The notes under the pieces were generated by a model. That model did not search any database, was not told the DNA's origin, and worked only from the letters and a program-made list of their open reading frames with translations. Below, piece by piece: positions 16,663-27,211 of a stretch of 64,000 nt of DNA. Source of the DNA: Gordonibacter sp. Marseille-P4307. GTDB taxonomy: Bacteria; Actinomycetota; Coriobacteriia; Coriobacteriales; Eggerthellaceae. The position numbers were made by a program, and so were the translations under genes. Positions within the stretch are counted from its first letter, which is position 1. Each line of letters starts with the position of its first letter. The DNA lies in NCBI RefSeq assembly GCF_900604965.1, contig NZ_UWPD01000001.1, positions 248,001 through 312,000 on the forward strand. The letters are read 5' to 3'.

Positions 16663-16701
16663 GGCCCGTATGAATCCAGGAATTCATGCGGGCCTTTCCT
16701 T
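16663..16701 (+). terminator. intrinsic terminator of the FMN riboswitch
   Basis: A 13-bp stem (16663-16675 with 16682-16694, one wobble pair) with a 6-base loop is followed by TTTCCTT. It lies 40 bases after the aptamer and 60 bases before ribU: the expression platform. Confidence 0.85.
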
Positions 16702-16762
16702 GCGATGCGAGGCCGAGGAAACCGGGCCCGGGCGAACCGTTTGCCTCGCGCAAGGAGGAACC

Positions 16763-17350
16763 ATGTCCACCGACGAAACGACACTCGCATTCACCAATAC
16801 CAACCGATGGGAGACGCGCCAGATCGTCACGATGGCGCTTCTGGCCGCCATCGGCGTTCTGCTGTCGTTCATCGAGATCCCGCTCATGCCCGGCGTTCCC
16901 TACCTGAAATACGATCCCTCCGCCGTTCCCGCCATGGTAAGCGGGTTCTCCTTCGGACCGGTCGCCGGCGTTGCGGTGGGCATCGTGACGGGATTGATCC
17001 ACGGTCTGCTTACCAGTAACTTCTGGGGAACCATCATGGTGTTTGTCTGCACCACCGCGTTCGTGCTTCCCGCGGCCCTCGTTTACGGAAAGCGCCGCAC
17101 GTTCAAAAGCGCCATGGTCGGCCTCGGGCTGGGAGCGGTGTGCATGGTGGTGTTCGCCATCATCGGCAACCTGCTGGTCACGCCCCTGTACTCGGGAATC
17201 GGCATCGAGGCGGTGCTGAGCATGATCGCACCCGTGCTGCTTCCCTTCAACATTCTGAAGTCCCTTGTGAACGCCGCCCTTACCCTCGTCGTGTACAAGA
17301 GCGTGTCAAACCTGCTCACACCCAAGAAAAAGCAGGTACGCGGACGCTAG
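16763..17350 (+). CDS. ribU: riboflavin ECF transporter substrate-binding subunit (S component)
   Basis: A 195-residue membrane protein with about six hydrophobic segments. The N-terminal region of the first helix (MALLAAIGVLLSFIEIPL) and the Y-L-K-Y-D-P-S-AVPAMV segment are typical of RibU. It binds riboflavin in the membrane and delivers it through the ECF module. Identity is fixed by the FMN riboswitch in front. The ATG at 16763 has a near-perfect AAGGAGGAA. It is followed by ecfA, ecfA' and ecfT, so this operon encodes its own complete transporter rather than relying on a shared module. Confidence 0.93.
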   Translation: MSTDETTLAFTNTNRWETRQIVTMALLAAIGVLLSFIEIPLMPGVPYLKYDPSAVPAMVSGFSFGPVAGVAVGIVTGLIHGLLTSNFWGTIMVFVCTTAFVLPAALVYGKRRTFKSAMVGLGLGAVCMVVFAIIGNLLVTPLYSGIGIEAVLSMIAPVLLPFNILKSLVNAALTLVVYKSVSNLLTPKKKQVRGR

Positions 17351-17433
17351 CGCCTTTTCGCCGGCATCGAGGCCCAAGGTGCCTCGATGCGCCCGACTCG
17401 CACGACCCACGACCACGACCCTAAGGTAACGCC

Positions 17434-18255
17434 ATGATCGATTTCTCACAGGTCGGATTCACCTACGACGGCGAGCGCTTCGTCCTGAAAGGCATCGACC
17501 TTTCCATCGGAAGAGGGGAATTCGTCTGCATCCTGGGCGGAAACGGATCGGGAAAGTCCACCCTCGCCCAGCATATCGACGCGCTTTTGCGGCCCGACGA
17601 GGGATGCGTGACGGTCAACGGGTGGAACACGAACGACACTACGGCGCTCTACCTCATCCGATCGACCGCCGGCCTGGTGTTTCAGAACCCCGACGACCAG
17701 ATCGTCGCCAGCATCATCGAAAACGACGTCGCCTTCGGCCCCGAAAACCTGGGAGTGAAACCCGACGAACTGCGCCGGCGCGTAACCGCCGCGCTTGCGC
17801 AGGTGGGTCTCGTGGGGTTCGAGGAGCGCGACACCGGTGCGCTGTCGGGCGGTCAGAAGCAGCGCGTCGCTTTGGCGGGCGTCTTGGCTATGGAACCGCA
17901 GATCCTCGTGCTTGACGAGGCAACCGCCATGATCGATCCGCGCGGGCGCAAGGGCCTCCTGAAGATCTGCCGACAACTGAACGAAACGGGCATGACCGTC
18001 GTCATGATCACCCACTTCATGGAAGAGGCCGCTTCGGCCGATCGCGTGGTGGTGCTGGACCGTGGGCGCATCGTCGCAGACGGTGCGCCCACCGACGTGC
18101 TGGTGCGCGCCGAAGACCTGGAGCATCTGCACCTCGGCGTCCCTTGCGCAGCCAAACTGGCAATCGAGCTGCGGCGGCGAGGGGTTCCCGTATCCGTTTC
18201 CATCGACGAGCGAGCATTGGAGGACGAACTGTGCCGATTGTTTTCGACCAGGTAA
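17434..18255 (+). CDS. ecfA1: ECF transporter ATPase A
   Basis: A 273-residue ABC ATPase. Walker A is GGNGSGKST near residue 37. The Q-loop region QNPDDQIVASIIENDVAFGPENLG is the hallmark of ECF/cobalt-type ATPases. The signature is LSGGQKQRVALAG, followed by LVLDEATAMIDPRG (Walker B) and the switch MITHFMEEA. It hydrolyses ATP to drive riboflavin import with the A' subunit. The ATG has AAGGT upstream. The 3' end overlaps the next gene by 25 bases. Confidence 0.94.
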   Translation: MIDFSQVGFTYDGERFVLKGIDLSIGRGEFVCILGGNGSGKSTLAQHIDALLRPDEGCVTVNGWNTNDTTALYLIRSTAGLVFQNPDDQIVASIIENDVAFGPENLGVKPDELRRRVTAALAQVGLVGFEERDTGALSGGQKQRVALAGVLAMEPQILVLDEATAMIDPRGRKGLLKICRQLNETGMTVVMITHFMEEAASADRVVVLDRGRIVADGAPTDVLVRAEDLEHLHLGVPCAAKLAIELRRRGVPVSVSIDERALEDELCRLFSTR

Positions 18256-19259
18256 GCTACTCCTACGACGAGAAGGCCGAGGCGTCGCGCAGACGCGGGA
18301 TCATGGCCCGAATTCGCAAGGAGAACCGGGCGGATGTCCAAGACGGAGCGCCCCCGGAGAAACCCGCCTGGGGTTCGACCGCCCATCAGGCGTGGGCGCT
18401 TCGCGACGTGTCCTTCACCCTGGAAGACGGCGAGTTCCTTGGTCTATGCGGACATACGGGAAGCGGGAAGAGCACCCTCATCCAGCATACGAACGGGCTG
18501 CTGCACCCCACCGGCGGACGCGTGATCTCCGACGGGGCCGACCTCTCCGACAGGCGGGCGGCACAGCGCTGCCGCTTCGACACCGGCATAGTGTTCCAGT
18601 ACCCCGAACATCAGCTGTTCGCCGAAACCGTGTTGGCCGACGTATCGTTCGGCCCGCGCAACCTCGGCCTTTCCGACGAAGAAGCCGTCGAGCGCAGTCT
18701 CGAGGCGCTGCGCGCGGTCGAGCTGGATGCAAACGGCATTGCGGACAAAAGCCCCTTCGAGTTATCGGGGGGACAGCAGCGCCGCGTCGCGCTGGCCGGA
18801 GTGATCGCCATGAGGCCCTCGGTGCTCGTGCTTGACGAACCGGCGGCCGGGCTCGATCCCCGGGCGCGCGCAGAAATGCTGAGACTCGTCGATCGCCTGC
18901 ATCATGAGGGCATGACCGTCCTCATGGCCTCTCATAACATGGATGACCTCGCGCGCCTGAGCGACCGCATCCTTGTACTGAACCGAGGAAGCGTCTTCAT
19001 GCTGGGGACGCCCGAGGAGGTGTTCTCCCGCGGAGACGAACTGCGCTCTATCGGCCTGGACGCCCCTTTCGCTCAGAACATAGCCGACTCGCTGCGCGCA
19101 CGCGGCATCCCCCTCGATCGAAAGCTCTACGATATCGAAAGCCTTGCCTCGGCGCTGTCCGAGCAGTACCGAGCCCGCAACTGCGATGGACGGGCAGAGG
19201 GAAAAGACGCCGAGGGCGCCTCGGGCAACAACCGATCGGACGGCACGCATCATGCCTGA
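18231..19259 (+). CDS. ecfA2: ECF transporter ATPase A'
   Basis: A 342-residue second ABC ATPase. It has GHTGSGKST (Walker A), FQYPEHQLFAETVLADVSFGPRNLG, LSGGQQRRVALAGV and LVLDEPAAGLDPRAR. The GTG start at 18231 follows GGAGG and lies inside the end of ecfA1, so translation is coupled. About 30 extra charged residues (roughly 14-45) are inserted between the first beta strand (VSYSYDEK) and the ALRDVSF strand, where family members usually have about ten. There is also a Gly/Ala/Asp-rich tail of about 25 residues. Confidence 0.92.
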   Translation: MPIVFDQVSYSYDEKAEASRRRGIMARIRKENRADVQDGAPPEKPAWGSTAHQAWALRDVSFTLEDGEFLGLCGHTGSGKSTLIQHTNGLLHPTGGRVISDGADLSDRRAAQRCRFDTGIVFQYPEHQLFAETVLADVSFGPRNLGLSDEEAVERSLEALRAVELDANGIADKSPFELSGGQQRRVALAGVIAMRPSVLVLDEPAAGLDPRARAEMLRLVDRLHHEGMTVLMASHNMDDLARLSDRILVLNRGSVFMLGTPEEVFSRGDELRSIGLDAPFAQNIADSLRARGIPLDRKLYDIESLASALSEQYRARNCDGRAEGKDAEGASGNNRSDGTHHA

Positions 19260-20058
19260 TATCCCCATCCTCGGAAACTATCGGGCGGGCTCGAGCATCG
19301 TTCACCGGCTTGATCCGCGCACCAAACTGCTTGCCGCCCTCGCCCTTATCTTCATCACGTTCGCCGCGCAGACTTTTTCCGCTCTCGGAGCCCTGACCCT
19401 ATTCGTTCTCGCCTGCGTGATGGCGGCCGAAATCCCGGTGGGAGACGCGCTGAAATCGATCGCGCCCTTGCTGTTTTTCGCCGTCATCACCGCACTGGTC
19501 AACCTGTTTTGGACGCAGGGGGGCGCTACGCTGTTCCAATGGGGATTCGTCACCATAAGCGAACTGGGCGTGCGCACAGCCGCGTTTTTCGGATACCGCA
19601 TGATCCTGCTGCTGATGGCGGTGAGCCTACTCACCCTGACCACCACGAACCTCGATATCACCGAGGCCTTCGAGCGCGTGTTGAAGCCGCTTCGCCGCGT
19701 GGGCGTGCCCGTCCACGAGCTAAGCATGATGATGGGCATCGCGCTGCGGTTCCTTCCGCAGTTCGCGTTCGAGGCGAAGGCCCTCTATATGGCGCAGATC
19801 AGTCGCGGGGCGAGATTCTCCCAAGGCGGGGGAAAAACCAGGATGAGCGCGCTCGGCTCGATCGCCGTACCGCTGTTCACCAGCGCATTTCGTCACGCAG
19901 AGACGCTTTCGAACGCCATGGAGGCGCGCTGCTACCACGGCGAACAGGGTCGCACGCGCCTGGCGCCGCTTGCATTCGGCACGCGCGACGCGGTATGCGC
20001 GATAACCCTCGCCGTCGCGCTGGCCTGCACCGTTGCGGCGAACCTCCTACCCTGGTAA
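19252..20058 (+). CDS. ecfT: ECF transporter transmembrane subunit T
   Basis: A 268-residue membrane protein with several helices. The conserved HRLDPRTKLLAALALI N-terminal region and the two coupling motifs (A-M-E-A-R-C-Y and a similar A-Q-I-S-R-G-A) dock onto the ATPases. The start at 19252 overlaps ecfA2 by 8 bases. It completes the riboflavin transporter. No terminator is obvious before the convergent DUF1292 gene 15 bases on. Confidence 0.93.
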   Translation: MPDIPILGNYRAGSSIVHRLDPRTKLLAALALIFITFAAQTFSALGALTLFVLACVMAAEIPVGDALKSIAPLLFFAVITALVNLFWTQGGATLFQWGFVTISELGVRTAAFFGYRMILLLMAVSLLTLTTTNLDITEAFERVLKPLRRVGVPVHELSMMMGIALRFLPQFAFEAKALYMAQISRGARFSQGGGKTRMSALGSIAVPLFTSAFRHAETLSNAMEARCYHGEQGRTRLAPLAFGTRDAVCAITLAVALACTVAANLLPW

Positions 20059-20073
20059 AGAGACGCGAACAAC

Positions 20074-20394
20074 CTAGTCTTCGAAGTCGTACAGGTCTTT
20101 GGCAACCTTGCGGAACTCCTCGTACGCCTGATCGGCGATGGCTTCATCCTCCACCATCTCGAACTCGGAAGGCTGGCCCTCCTCGTCGCTCTCCACAACC
20201 TCGAGCACTAGCACCTCGCCGGATTGATCGGCGTCGTCTTCCCCTGTCGGGAAGAAGAACCCGTACTCGCGTTCGGATATGATCACGCTTCCCAGGAACT
20301 CGAGTTCAATGGAATCGCCATTCTCGTCCTGAAGCGCGATGGTCACGCCCTCTTCGGTGGGCGGGCAGAAATTAGGGGCGCTGGCTTGACGCAT
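20074..20394 (-). CDS. DUF1292-like acidic protein
   Basis: A 106-residue, strongly acidic protein. It matches the pattern of DUF1292 proteins: an N-terminal beta segment VTIALQDENGDSIELEFLG, the motif REYGFFFP and a Glu/Asp-rich second half. Function is unknown in the family. The start at 20394 has AGGAGG. It follows secDF by 23 bases and probably shares its transcript. Confidence 0.75.
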   Translation of the reverse strand: MRQASAPNFCPPTEEGVTIALQDENGDSIELEFLGSVIISEREYGFFFPTGEDDADQSGEVLVLEVVESDEEGQPSEFEMVEDEAIADQAYEEFRKVAKDLYDFED

Positions 20395-20417
20395 GTTGCC
20401 TCCTTGGCATTCTCTTG

Positions 20418-22988
20418 TTAGCGACGCTTCTTGCGGTTGGCCGATCCCGTCACCGAGACGGAGGCCGAGTGATCGAACTCGAACGTTCCCACCTCGGGAC
20501 CTAACTTCTTCTGAAGCTTGGCATAGCGCTCTTCGCGGGTCTTCCACAAAGCGAACAGCGGCGTCGCGACCGCGATGGAAGAGTACGATCCCGCAATCAA
20601 GCCGATGACCATGGGGAACGCGAAGTCCCGCAGCGTCTCGCCGCCGAACAGCAGCATGGCGATGACGGGGATGATGGAGGTGAGCGTCGTGTTCACCGTG
20701 CGCAGGAACACCTGGTTGAGCGAATGATTCGCCATCGTCATAAACGAGCACTTGATGCTGAGCTCCTTGGCGTTCTCGTTGATGCGATGGAAGACGACCA
20801 CCGTATCGTACAGCGAGTACCCCAGAATCGTAAGCAGCGCGGCGATGGTGTTGGGCGTGATCTCACGTCCCACCAGCGCGTAGACGCCCATCACGATGAT
20901 CAGGTCATGCAGAAGCGCCACCACCGCCACGATACCCATCTTGTATTCGAAGCGTATGGCGATATAGACGATGATCAGCAGCAGCGAGACCAGAAACGCG
21001 ATAAGCGATGCGCGGATGACGCTGGAGCCCCAGTCGGGTCCGATGGTGGATACCTGGATATCGGAAGTGGAAAGCCCCAGTTCCGCAGCCACCTTGTCGG
21101 CGGCGGCGCTGGAAACCTTCGCATCGGTCTGGGTGGTGCGGACCAAAAAGCCCTCTTGGCCGTCGGCCTGCGTGGTCTGAACGGTCGCGTCGTTGACGCC
21201 CGCGTTGCGCAGGGCTTGGTTCATGCGGTCGGCCGTCACGCCGTCGGTGTTCGAGAACGTGACGGACGTGCCGCCCACGAACTCGATGCCGAAGCTCATG
21301 CCCTTGACGCCCACCACCGCAATGGAAGCGGCCACCAGCACGGCCGACACCGCCAGAAGAACCCTTCGGCCCTTCATGAAGCCGATGTCGTGCTTGATGA
21401 AGCGTCCCTTCAGCGCACGGACCGCCGCTACGGCCCTCGACCCCTCCTCCTCGCGCTTGCCAGCCACGCGATCGGTGATAGCGCGGTTCATAGCCTCGCC
21501 GATCTCGGCGTCGGAGGTGGAAACGCCCTCGACTTCGGCAAGCGCCGCATAGGCGCGATGGGCCTCCTGGCTGTCCTTGAGGTCCCAGAATCCGGGGTGG
21601 CGCGCGATAACGCGCGGAGCGAGCAGACGGATGAGCGGGGCTTTGAACAGCAGCATCATAACGATGTCGCAGATGATTCCCAACGCAAGCGTCAGGCCGA
21701 AGCCCTTCACCGACGCGGACGCCAGGAAGAACAGCGACAGAGCGCTGACCAGGGTAACCAGGTCGGCGTCGATGGAAGTGAGAATGGCATGCCTCACGCC
21801 GGTGATCGAAGACGCGCGCACGCTGCGTCCCATGCGCACCTCCTCTCGGAAGCGCTCGACCGTAAGCACCGACGAGTCGGCGGCCATGCCGATAGTGAGC
21901 ACGATGCCCGCAACGCCCGACAACGACAGACTGAAGAGGCCGAAATGGGAAAGAGTGGCCAGAACGCCCAGGTAGAACACCGCGAACACCACCATGGCGC
22001 CCGCCGTGATCAGGCCCAGACCGCGGTAGAAGAACAGCAGATACAGCATAACCAGCGCAAGACCGACCAGAGCCACCACTACGCCGGCAGCCAGCGCGCC
22101 CTGACCGAGCGTCGGGCCGACCACCTGGCTTTGCGCGTATTCGAAGCTCACAGGAAGCGACCCGCTCTGGAGCACCGTCTGCAGGGCCTTGGCGCCATCG
22201 AGCGTGTAGCCGCCCGTGATGGAGACCTTGCCGCCGGTGATTTCGGACTGAACGGCGGGAGCGGACTGAACCTCCCCATCCAAGATGATGACGATCTTGC
22301 CCTTGGTGGGCGCCAGCTCGCGCGTCGCATCGGCGAACGCCTGGCTCCCCTCGCCGTCGAGCGTGACGTTGACGGCGTAATCGGTACCCGCCTCGGATGC
22401 GTGGTCCACCGAAACGCCGGTGATGTTCGCACCCGTGATCATCGCGGTGTACTGATCGGACCCCACCTTGAGGTTGCCGCTGTCCTGCGCGGGAAGGGAA
22501 TTGCCGAACGCATCGGTGACCTTGGCATTCTCGCCGTAGTTGCCCGAATCGATCTTGCTGCGCAGCGTCGAGTCGGTGAAGGAGTCGAGGCGCGCGAACT
22601 CGAGCTTGCCCGTCTTGCCGATGGTTTCCAGGGCCTTTTCAGTATCGGTGAGACCGGGGATCTGAACGAGGACCTGGTCGGATCCCTGACGCTGAACCAC
22701 CGCTTCGCTCGCACCCAGCGCATTCACGCGTCTCTCGATGATGGCGCGCGAGGTCTCCATATCCTCGTCGGTGATTGCGCTTCCGTCGGTGCTTTTCGCG
22801 GTAAGCACGACCGACAGGCCGCCCTGGATATCAAGGCCCTGATTGATGCGTTGCGCGGGGGGCGTGAACGCGAATACCGACGCAACGATCAAAAGCGTCG
22901 TGACGACGAGTAGCCAGATATTGCGACGATCGACGGATGCTCCCGACTTCTTCTTGCGGCTCTTGGCCTGATTGGCTTTAATGGCCAT
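20418..22988 (-). CDS. secDF: SecDF fused protein-export membrane protein
   Basis: An 856-residue fusion of SecD (residues about 25-470) and SecF (about 545-830). It uses the proton gradient to help SecYEG release exported proteins. The SecD part has TM1, then GLDIQGGLSVVL, the P1 domain and GGYTLDGAKALQTVLQSGSLP before the five-helix bundle. The SecF part has GIEFVGGTSVTF and the helix segment YSLYDTVVVFHRINEN. A linker of about 75 residues, charged in its second half, joins them. Separate secD and secF are more common, though fusions are known in several lineages. No yajC lies next to it. ATG with GAGGAAG. Confidence 0.95.
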   Translation of the reverse strand: MAIKANQAKSRKKKSGASVDRRNIWLLVVTTLLIVASVFAFTPPAQRINQGLDIQGGLSVVLTAKSTDGSAITDEDMETSRAIIERRVNALGASEAVVQRQGSDQVLVQIPGLTDTEKALETIGKTGKLEFARLDSFTDSTLRSKIDSGNYGENAKVTDAFGNSLPAQDSGNLKVGSDQYTAMITGANITGVSVDHASEAGTDYAVNVTLDGEGSQAFADATRELAPTKGKIVIILDGEVQSAPAVQSEITGGKVSITGGYTLDGAKALQTVLQSGSLPVSFEYAQSQVVGPTLGQGALAAGVVVALVGLALVMLYLLFFYRGLGLITAGAMVVFAVFYLGVLATLSHFGLFSLSLSGVAGIVLTIGMAADSSVLTVERFREEVRMGRSVRASSITGVRHAILTSIDADLVTLVSALSLFFLASASVKGFGLTLALGIICDIVMMLLFKAPLIRLLAPRVIARHPGFWDLKDSQEAHRAYAALAEVEGVSTSDAEIGEAMNRAITDRVAGKREEEGSRAVAAVRALKGRFIKHDIGFMKGRRVLLAVSAVLVAASIAVVGVKGMSFGIEFVGGTSVTFSNTDGVTADRMNQALRNAGVNDATVQTTQADGQEGFLVRTTQTDAKVSSAAADKVAAELGLSTSDIQVSTIGPDWGSSVIRASLIAFLVSLLLIIVYIAIRFEYKMGIVAVVALLHDLIIVMGVYALVGREITPNTIAALLTILGYSLYDTVVVFHRINENAKELSIKCSFMTMANHSLNQVFLRTVNTTLTSIIPVIAMLLFGGETLRDFAFPMVIGLIAGSYSSIAVATPLFALWKTREERYAKLQKKLGPEVGTFEFDHSASVSVTGSANRKKRR

Positions 22989-23156
22989 CGCACTTCCTCT
23001 TCCATCCCTTGACTCCGGCTCGCTTGCACGCAGCGGCCGGCATCATATACGCGAACCTGATTATTTTGCCACAGGAACAAAGAAAAACCTTCTGGGAACG
23101 GAAAGTTAGACGCATTATCAAACTTCTTACGTCATCGGCGCCGCCTTGGCCGCGGC

Positions 23157-24305
<1,149 letters not shown>

Positions 24306-25175
24306 CTACGCATCCATCTCCTCAGGGCCCCTCTTGCGGGGGACCACACCCAACCTGGCAAGCGCAGCCCCGGTAAACGTCGGGTCCACCGAACCGCGCT
24401 CGACCGACGCGGCGGGGTTCGCGCAGACGGGCAGTCTTTCGACCCAGGAAGCGAACTGCGCAAGCGTCCCGTTGCGCACCGACGTCGCATCGAACCCGTT
24501 GGGGTTCAGCAGGTTGTCCGTAACCAGAAACGCATCGGCCCCCAGATCGCAGCAGGCGAGGTCTTCGACGGTGTTGTTCCCCACCATCAGCACCTTGTCG
24601 GCGGGTACGTCGGCGGCCAGCATATTCTCGACGAAGTACGCGGCATGGGGTTTCGTGGATCGCGAGTTGTCGAAGCACGTCGCGCGCTTGAACAGCGACG
24701 AATCAAGGCCCGCCCACTTCAGCCGCTCGTCAACCGCAACCGGGGGAAACAGTGGCATGGTGGTCAGAAGCAGCGGATAGCCCTTCTCAACCAGGGCGCC
24801 CACGACGCGCGCGGCGTTCGGGTCGGGTTCGACCATACGGCCCACCTCGGGAAAGACTTCGAGGTAATACGCGTCGAACCGGTCGATCCAATCCGTCCAG
24901 TAGCCGTCGTTATATCGCATGAAGGCTCCCCAGAACTCCTGGTCGTTAGTGGTATCCAGATCGTGATCGCGCATAGCGGCGATGCCCGCGGAAAGTCCGC
25001 GCTTGAAATCGTCCTGATCGGCGCCGGCGCGCACCATGAACCGCGCGATGCTGTCGAAGTAGCGTTTCAGGAATTCATCCAGATCCATCGGCAGAAGCGT
25101 GCCGTCCAGATCGAAGAACACCGCACGCACATCCATATCTTCGGGGGCCCTGAAGGCGCCGCTCTGTTCATTCAT
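24306..25175 (-). CDS. HAD-superfamily hydrolase
   Basis: A 289-residue HAD hydrolase, probably a phosphatase. Motif I is FFDLDGTLLPMD, motif II is LLTTMP, and the C-terminal motif III/IV region is KVLMVGNNTVEDLACCDLGADAFLVTD. A helical cap lies between motifs I and II. The start at 25175 was chosen for its GAGGG; an upstream in-frame start at 25235 has none. The gene abuts tgt, so a role linked to queuosine is possible, but the substrate cannot be read. Confidence 0.85.
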   Translation of the reverse strand: MNEQSGAFRAPEDMDVRAVFFDLDGTLLPMDLDEFLKRYFDSIARFMVRAGADQDDFKRGLSAGIAAMRDHDLDTTNDQEFWGAFMRYNDGYWTDWIDRFDAYYLEVFPEVGRMVEPDPNAARVVGALVEKGYPLLLTTMPLFPPVAVDERLKWAGLDSSLFKRATCFDNSRSTKPHAAYFVENMLAADVPADKVLMVGNNTVEDLACCDLGADAFLVTDNLLNPNGFDATSVRNGTLAQFASWVERLPVCANPAASVERGSVDPTFTGAALARLGVVPRKRGPEEMDA

Positions 25176-25259
25176 GGCTGTTCCCTCACCCTTGTTCTTA
25201 TCGGCAGACTCGTTCGTTAAGGTAGTATAGGGCACATCGAAAGGAGCGCTGGAAACCCG

Positions 25260-26042
25260 ATGAAATTGCTATTGCACGCATGCTGCGGCCCTTGCTCGCT
25301 CGAACCCGTCAGACTGCTGGCCGAGGCGGGCCACGACATCGCCATCTTCTACTCGAACAGCAACATCGCTCCGCGCGAAGAGTACGAAAGGCGCCTGTCG
25401 GAGCTGCGCGCGTTCGCCGATTCGGCGGGAGTTCGGGTTATTGAGGGAGCCTACGACCCGGCTGCATGGGAGGCTGCCGCAGGAACGCTGGGCGACAGGT
25501 TGTCCGCAGACTACGCTGCCCGCATCGACCGAGCGAAATCGGTAAGCGAGCTGCTAGACGACGCCAACCGCCAGAAGCGCTGCCGCGCCTGCTACCGTCA
25601 GCGACTGCGAGAAGCCGCCGAGGCGGCGCGGGCGGGCGGTTTCGACGCGTTGTCCACCACGCTGTCGGTAAGTCCCTACCAGTTCACCGACATTATTCGC
25701 GAAGAGCTCGAGCGCAGCGGGGATGCGGCGGGAGTCAAGGCGCTGTTCGAAGACTTTCGCCCCTACTACGATGAAGCGACCAGGCGCAGCCGCGAGGCGG
25801 GCATGTACCGCCAAAGCTACTGCGGTTGCCGCTTCTCCATCGCCGAAGGGAATGCCACGCGCGCATGGCTCAAGCGGCAGCGGGCGCTGAGGCAGGCCGC
25901 CTCGGCTCGGAAACGCGCGGACGAAGATGCCCGCCTCAGCGCCGAACGGGCCGATAAGGCCCGGCAGAAGCGCGCCTACGCCGACAAACAGGCCCGAAAG
26001 AAAGCCGTCCTGAAGGCGCTGCGCAAGCAGAACAGCGCATAG
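25260..26042 (+). CDS. queH: epoxyqueuosine reductase QueH
   Basis: A 260-residue protein performing the last step of queuosine synthesis, reduction of epoxyqueuosine in tRNA. It has the QueH cysteines: LLHACCGPCS (adjacent Cys8-Cys9), CRACYRQRL, and YCGCRFS, which hold the Fe-S cluster. It also has TTLSVSPYQ. This is the QueG-independent form of the enzyme. The C-terminal 60 residues are a basic, Lys/Arg/Ala-rich tail of low complexity, beyond the usual family end. AAAGGAG lies 12 bases before the ATG. It is followed by queA. Confidence 0.93.
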   Translation: MKLLLHACCGPCSLEPVRLLAEAGHDIAIFYSNSNIAPREEYERRLSELRAFADSAGVRVIEGAYDPAAWEAAAGTLGDRLSADYAARIDRAKSVSELLDDANRQKRCRACYRQRLREAAEAARAGGFDALSTTLSVSPYQFTDIIREELERSGDAAGVKALFEDFRPYYDEATRRSREAGMYRQSYCGCRFSIAEGNATRAWLKRQRALRQAASARKRADEDARLSAERADKARQKRAYADKQARKKAVLKALRKQNSA

Positions 26043-26114
26043 GGGCGATCGGCCTCCTCGTCCGGCGGAACCCGTCAACTCGTACCGTCCTCAAACCAAC
26101 CCGAAGGCGTCCCC

Positions 26115-27200
26115 ATGAAAACAAGCGATTTCGATTACGATCTCCCCACCGAACTCATCGCCCAGGAACCCGCGGCGGACCGCGACGGCTGCCGACTGCT
26201 GGTGATGGATCGGAAAACCGGGCAATTGGAGGACCGCATCTTCCGCGATATCGTCGATTATCTGCGCCCGAACGACCTTCTGGTGGTGAATGAAACGCGC
26301 GTGCTTCCCGCGCGCCTGCTGGGCGCCAAGCGGGGAACCGGCGGGGCTGCCGAGGTTTTCCTCCTGCGCGAGGTGTTCGATCGCGAGCCGAAAACCGATG
26401 CAAGCGCGCTGTGGGAGGTGCTGGTACGTCCCGGAAAGCGCCTGAAACCGGGGTCGGGAGCCATCGTCGACGTGCGCGACGGCGCTGGAGACATCGCCTT
26501 GTCGGCAGAGATAGTCGATTGGGTGGAAGGTGCGACGAAAGGAGAGCGCATCGCACGGCTCTCTACCGAACTTTCCTCGCTTGACGAGGCGCTTCACCGC
26601 GCGGGACATACGCCCTTGCCCCCCTACATCAAAAACTACGCAGGCGACGAGGAGCTGTACCAAACCGTCTACTCCAAAAAGGAGAGCTCGGCCGCGGCGC
26701 CGACCGCCGGCCTGCACTTCACACCCGAGCTGATCGAGCGGCTTAAGAGCAAGGGCGTCCGCTGGGAAACCGTCGAGTTGGAAGTAGGGCTGGACACGTT
26801 CCGCATCGTCGACGAGGAGGACCCCGCCGACCACAAGATGCACACCGAGTTCTATACGGTGCCAGCGCGCACCATCGCCGCCATCGAGGAAACGAAGCGG
26901 ACGGGAGGGCGCGTGATCGCGGTGGGGACCACGAGCATGCGCAGCCTGGAGAGCTGCTGGAGCCCCGAGGAGCAGCGCCCCATGGAGCGCAACCGGGAGG
27001 CAACCTCGCTGTTCATCCTTCCCGGATACCGCTTCAACGTGTGTGACTGCATGATCACGAACTTCCATGTGCCGCGTTCGACCCTCATGATGCTGGTGAG
27101 CGCGTTCTCGTCGCGCGAATTCATAATGGGCGCCTACCGCCATGCGATCGACGAGCGCTACCGCATGCTCTCGTTCGGCGATGCGATGTTCATCCAGTAG
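26115..27200 (+). CDS. queA: S-adenosylmethionine:tRNA ribosyltransferase-isomerase
   Basis: A 361-residue enzyme transferring the ribosyl moiety of SAM to preQ1-tRNA to give epoxyqueuosine-tRNA. It has FDYDLPTELIAQEPAADRD, VVNETRVLPARL, PLPPYIKN, SAAAPTAGLHFTPEL and CMITNFHVPRSTLMMLVSAF. Length is normal. It sits 72 bases after queH, so the final two steps of queuosine formation are co-oriented, with tgt divergent. Confidence 0.96.
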   Translation: MKTSDFDYDLPTELIAQEPAADRDGCRLLVMDRKTGQLEDRIFRDIVDYLRPNDLLVVNETRVLPARLLGAKRGTGGAAEVFLLREVFDREPKTDASALWEVLVRPGKRLKPGSGAIVDVRDGAGDIALSAEIVDWVEGATKGERIARLSTELSSLDEALHRAGHTPLPPYIKNYAGDEELYQTVYSKKESSAAAPTAGLHFTPELIERLKSKGVRWETVELEVGLDTFRIVDEEDPADHKMHTEFYTVPARTIAAIEETKRTGGRVIAVGTTSMRSLESCWSPEEQRPMERNREATSLFILPGYRFNVCDCMITNFHVPRSTLMMLVSAFSSREFIMGAYRHAIDERYRMLSFGDAMFIQ

Positions 27201-27211
27201 CGGGGAAAATC

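Noticed and set aside
22989-23156. Possible yajC between secDF and tgt
   Set aside because: Only 168 bases, no open frame with the YajC pattern.
25176-25259. preQ1 riboswitch in the divergent tgt/queH gap
   Set aside because: The gap is 84 bases and no preQ1 aptamer stem or A-rich tail could be drawn.
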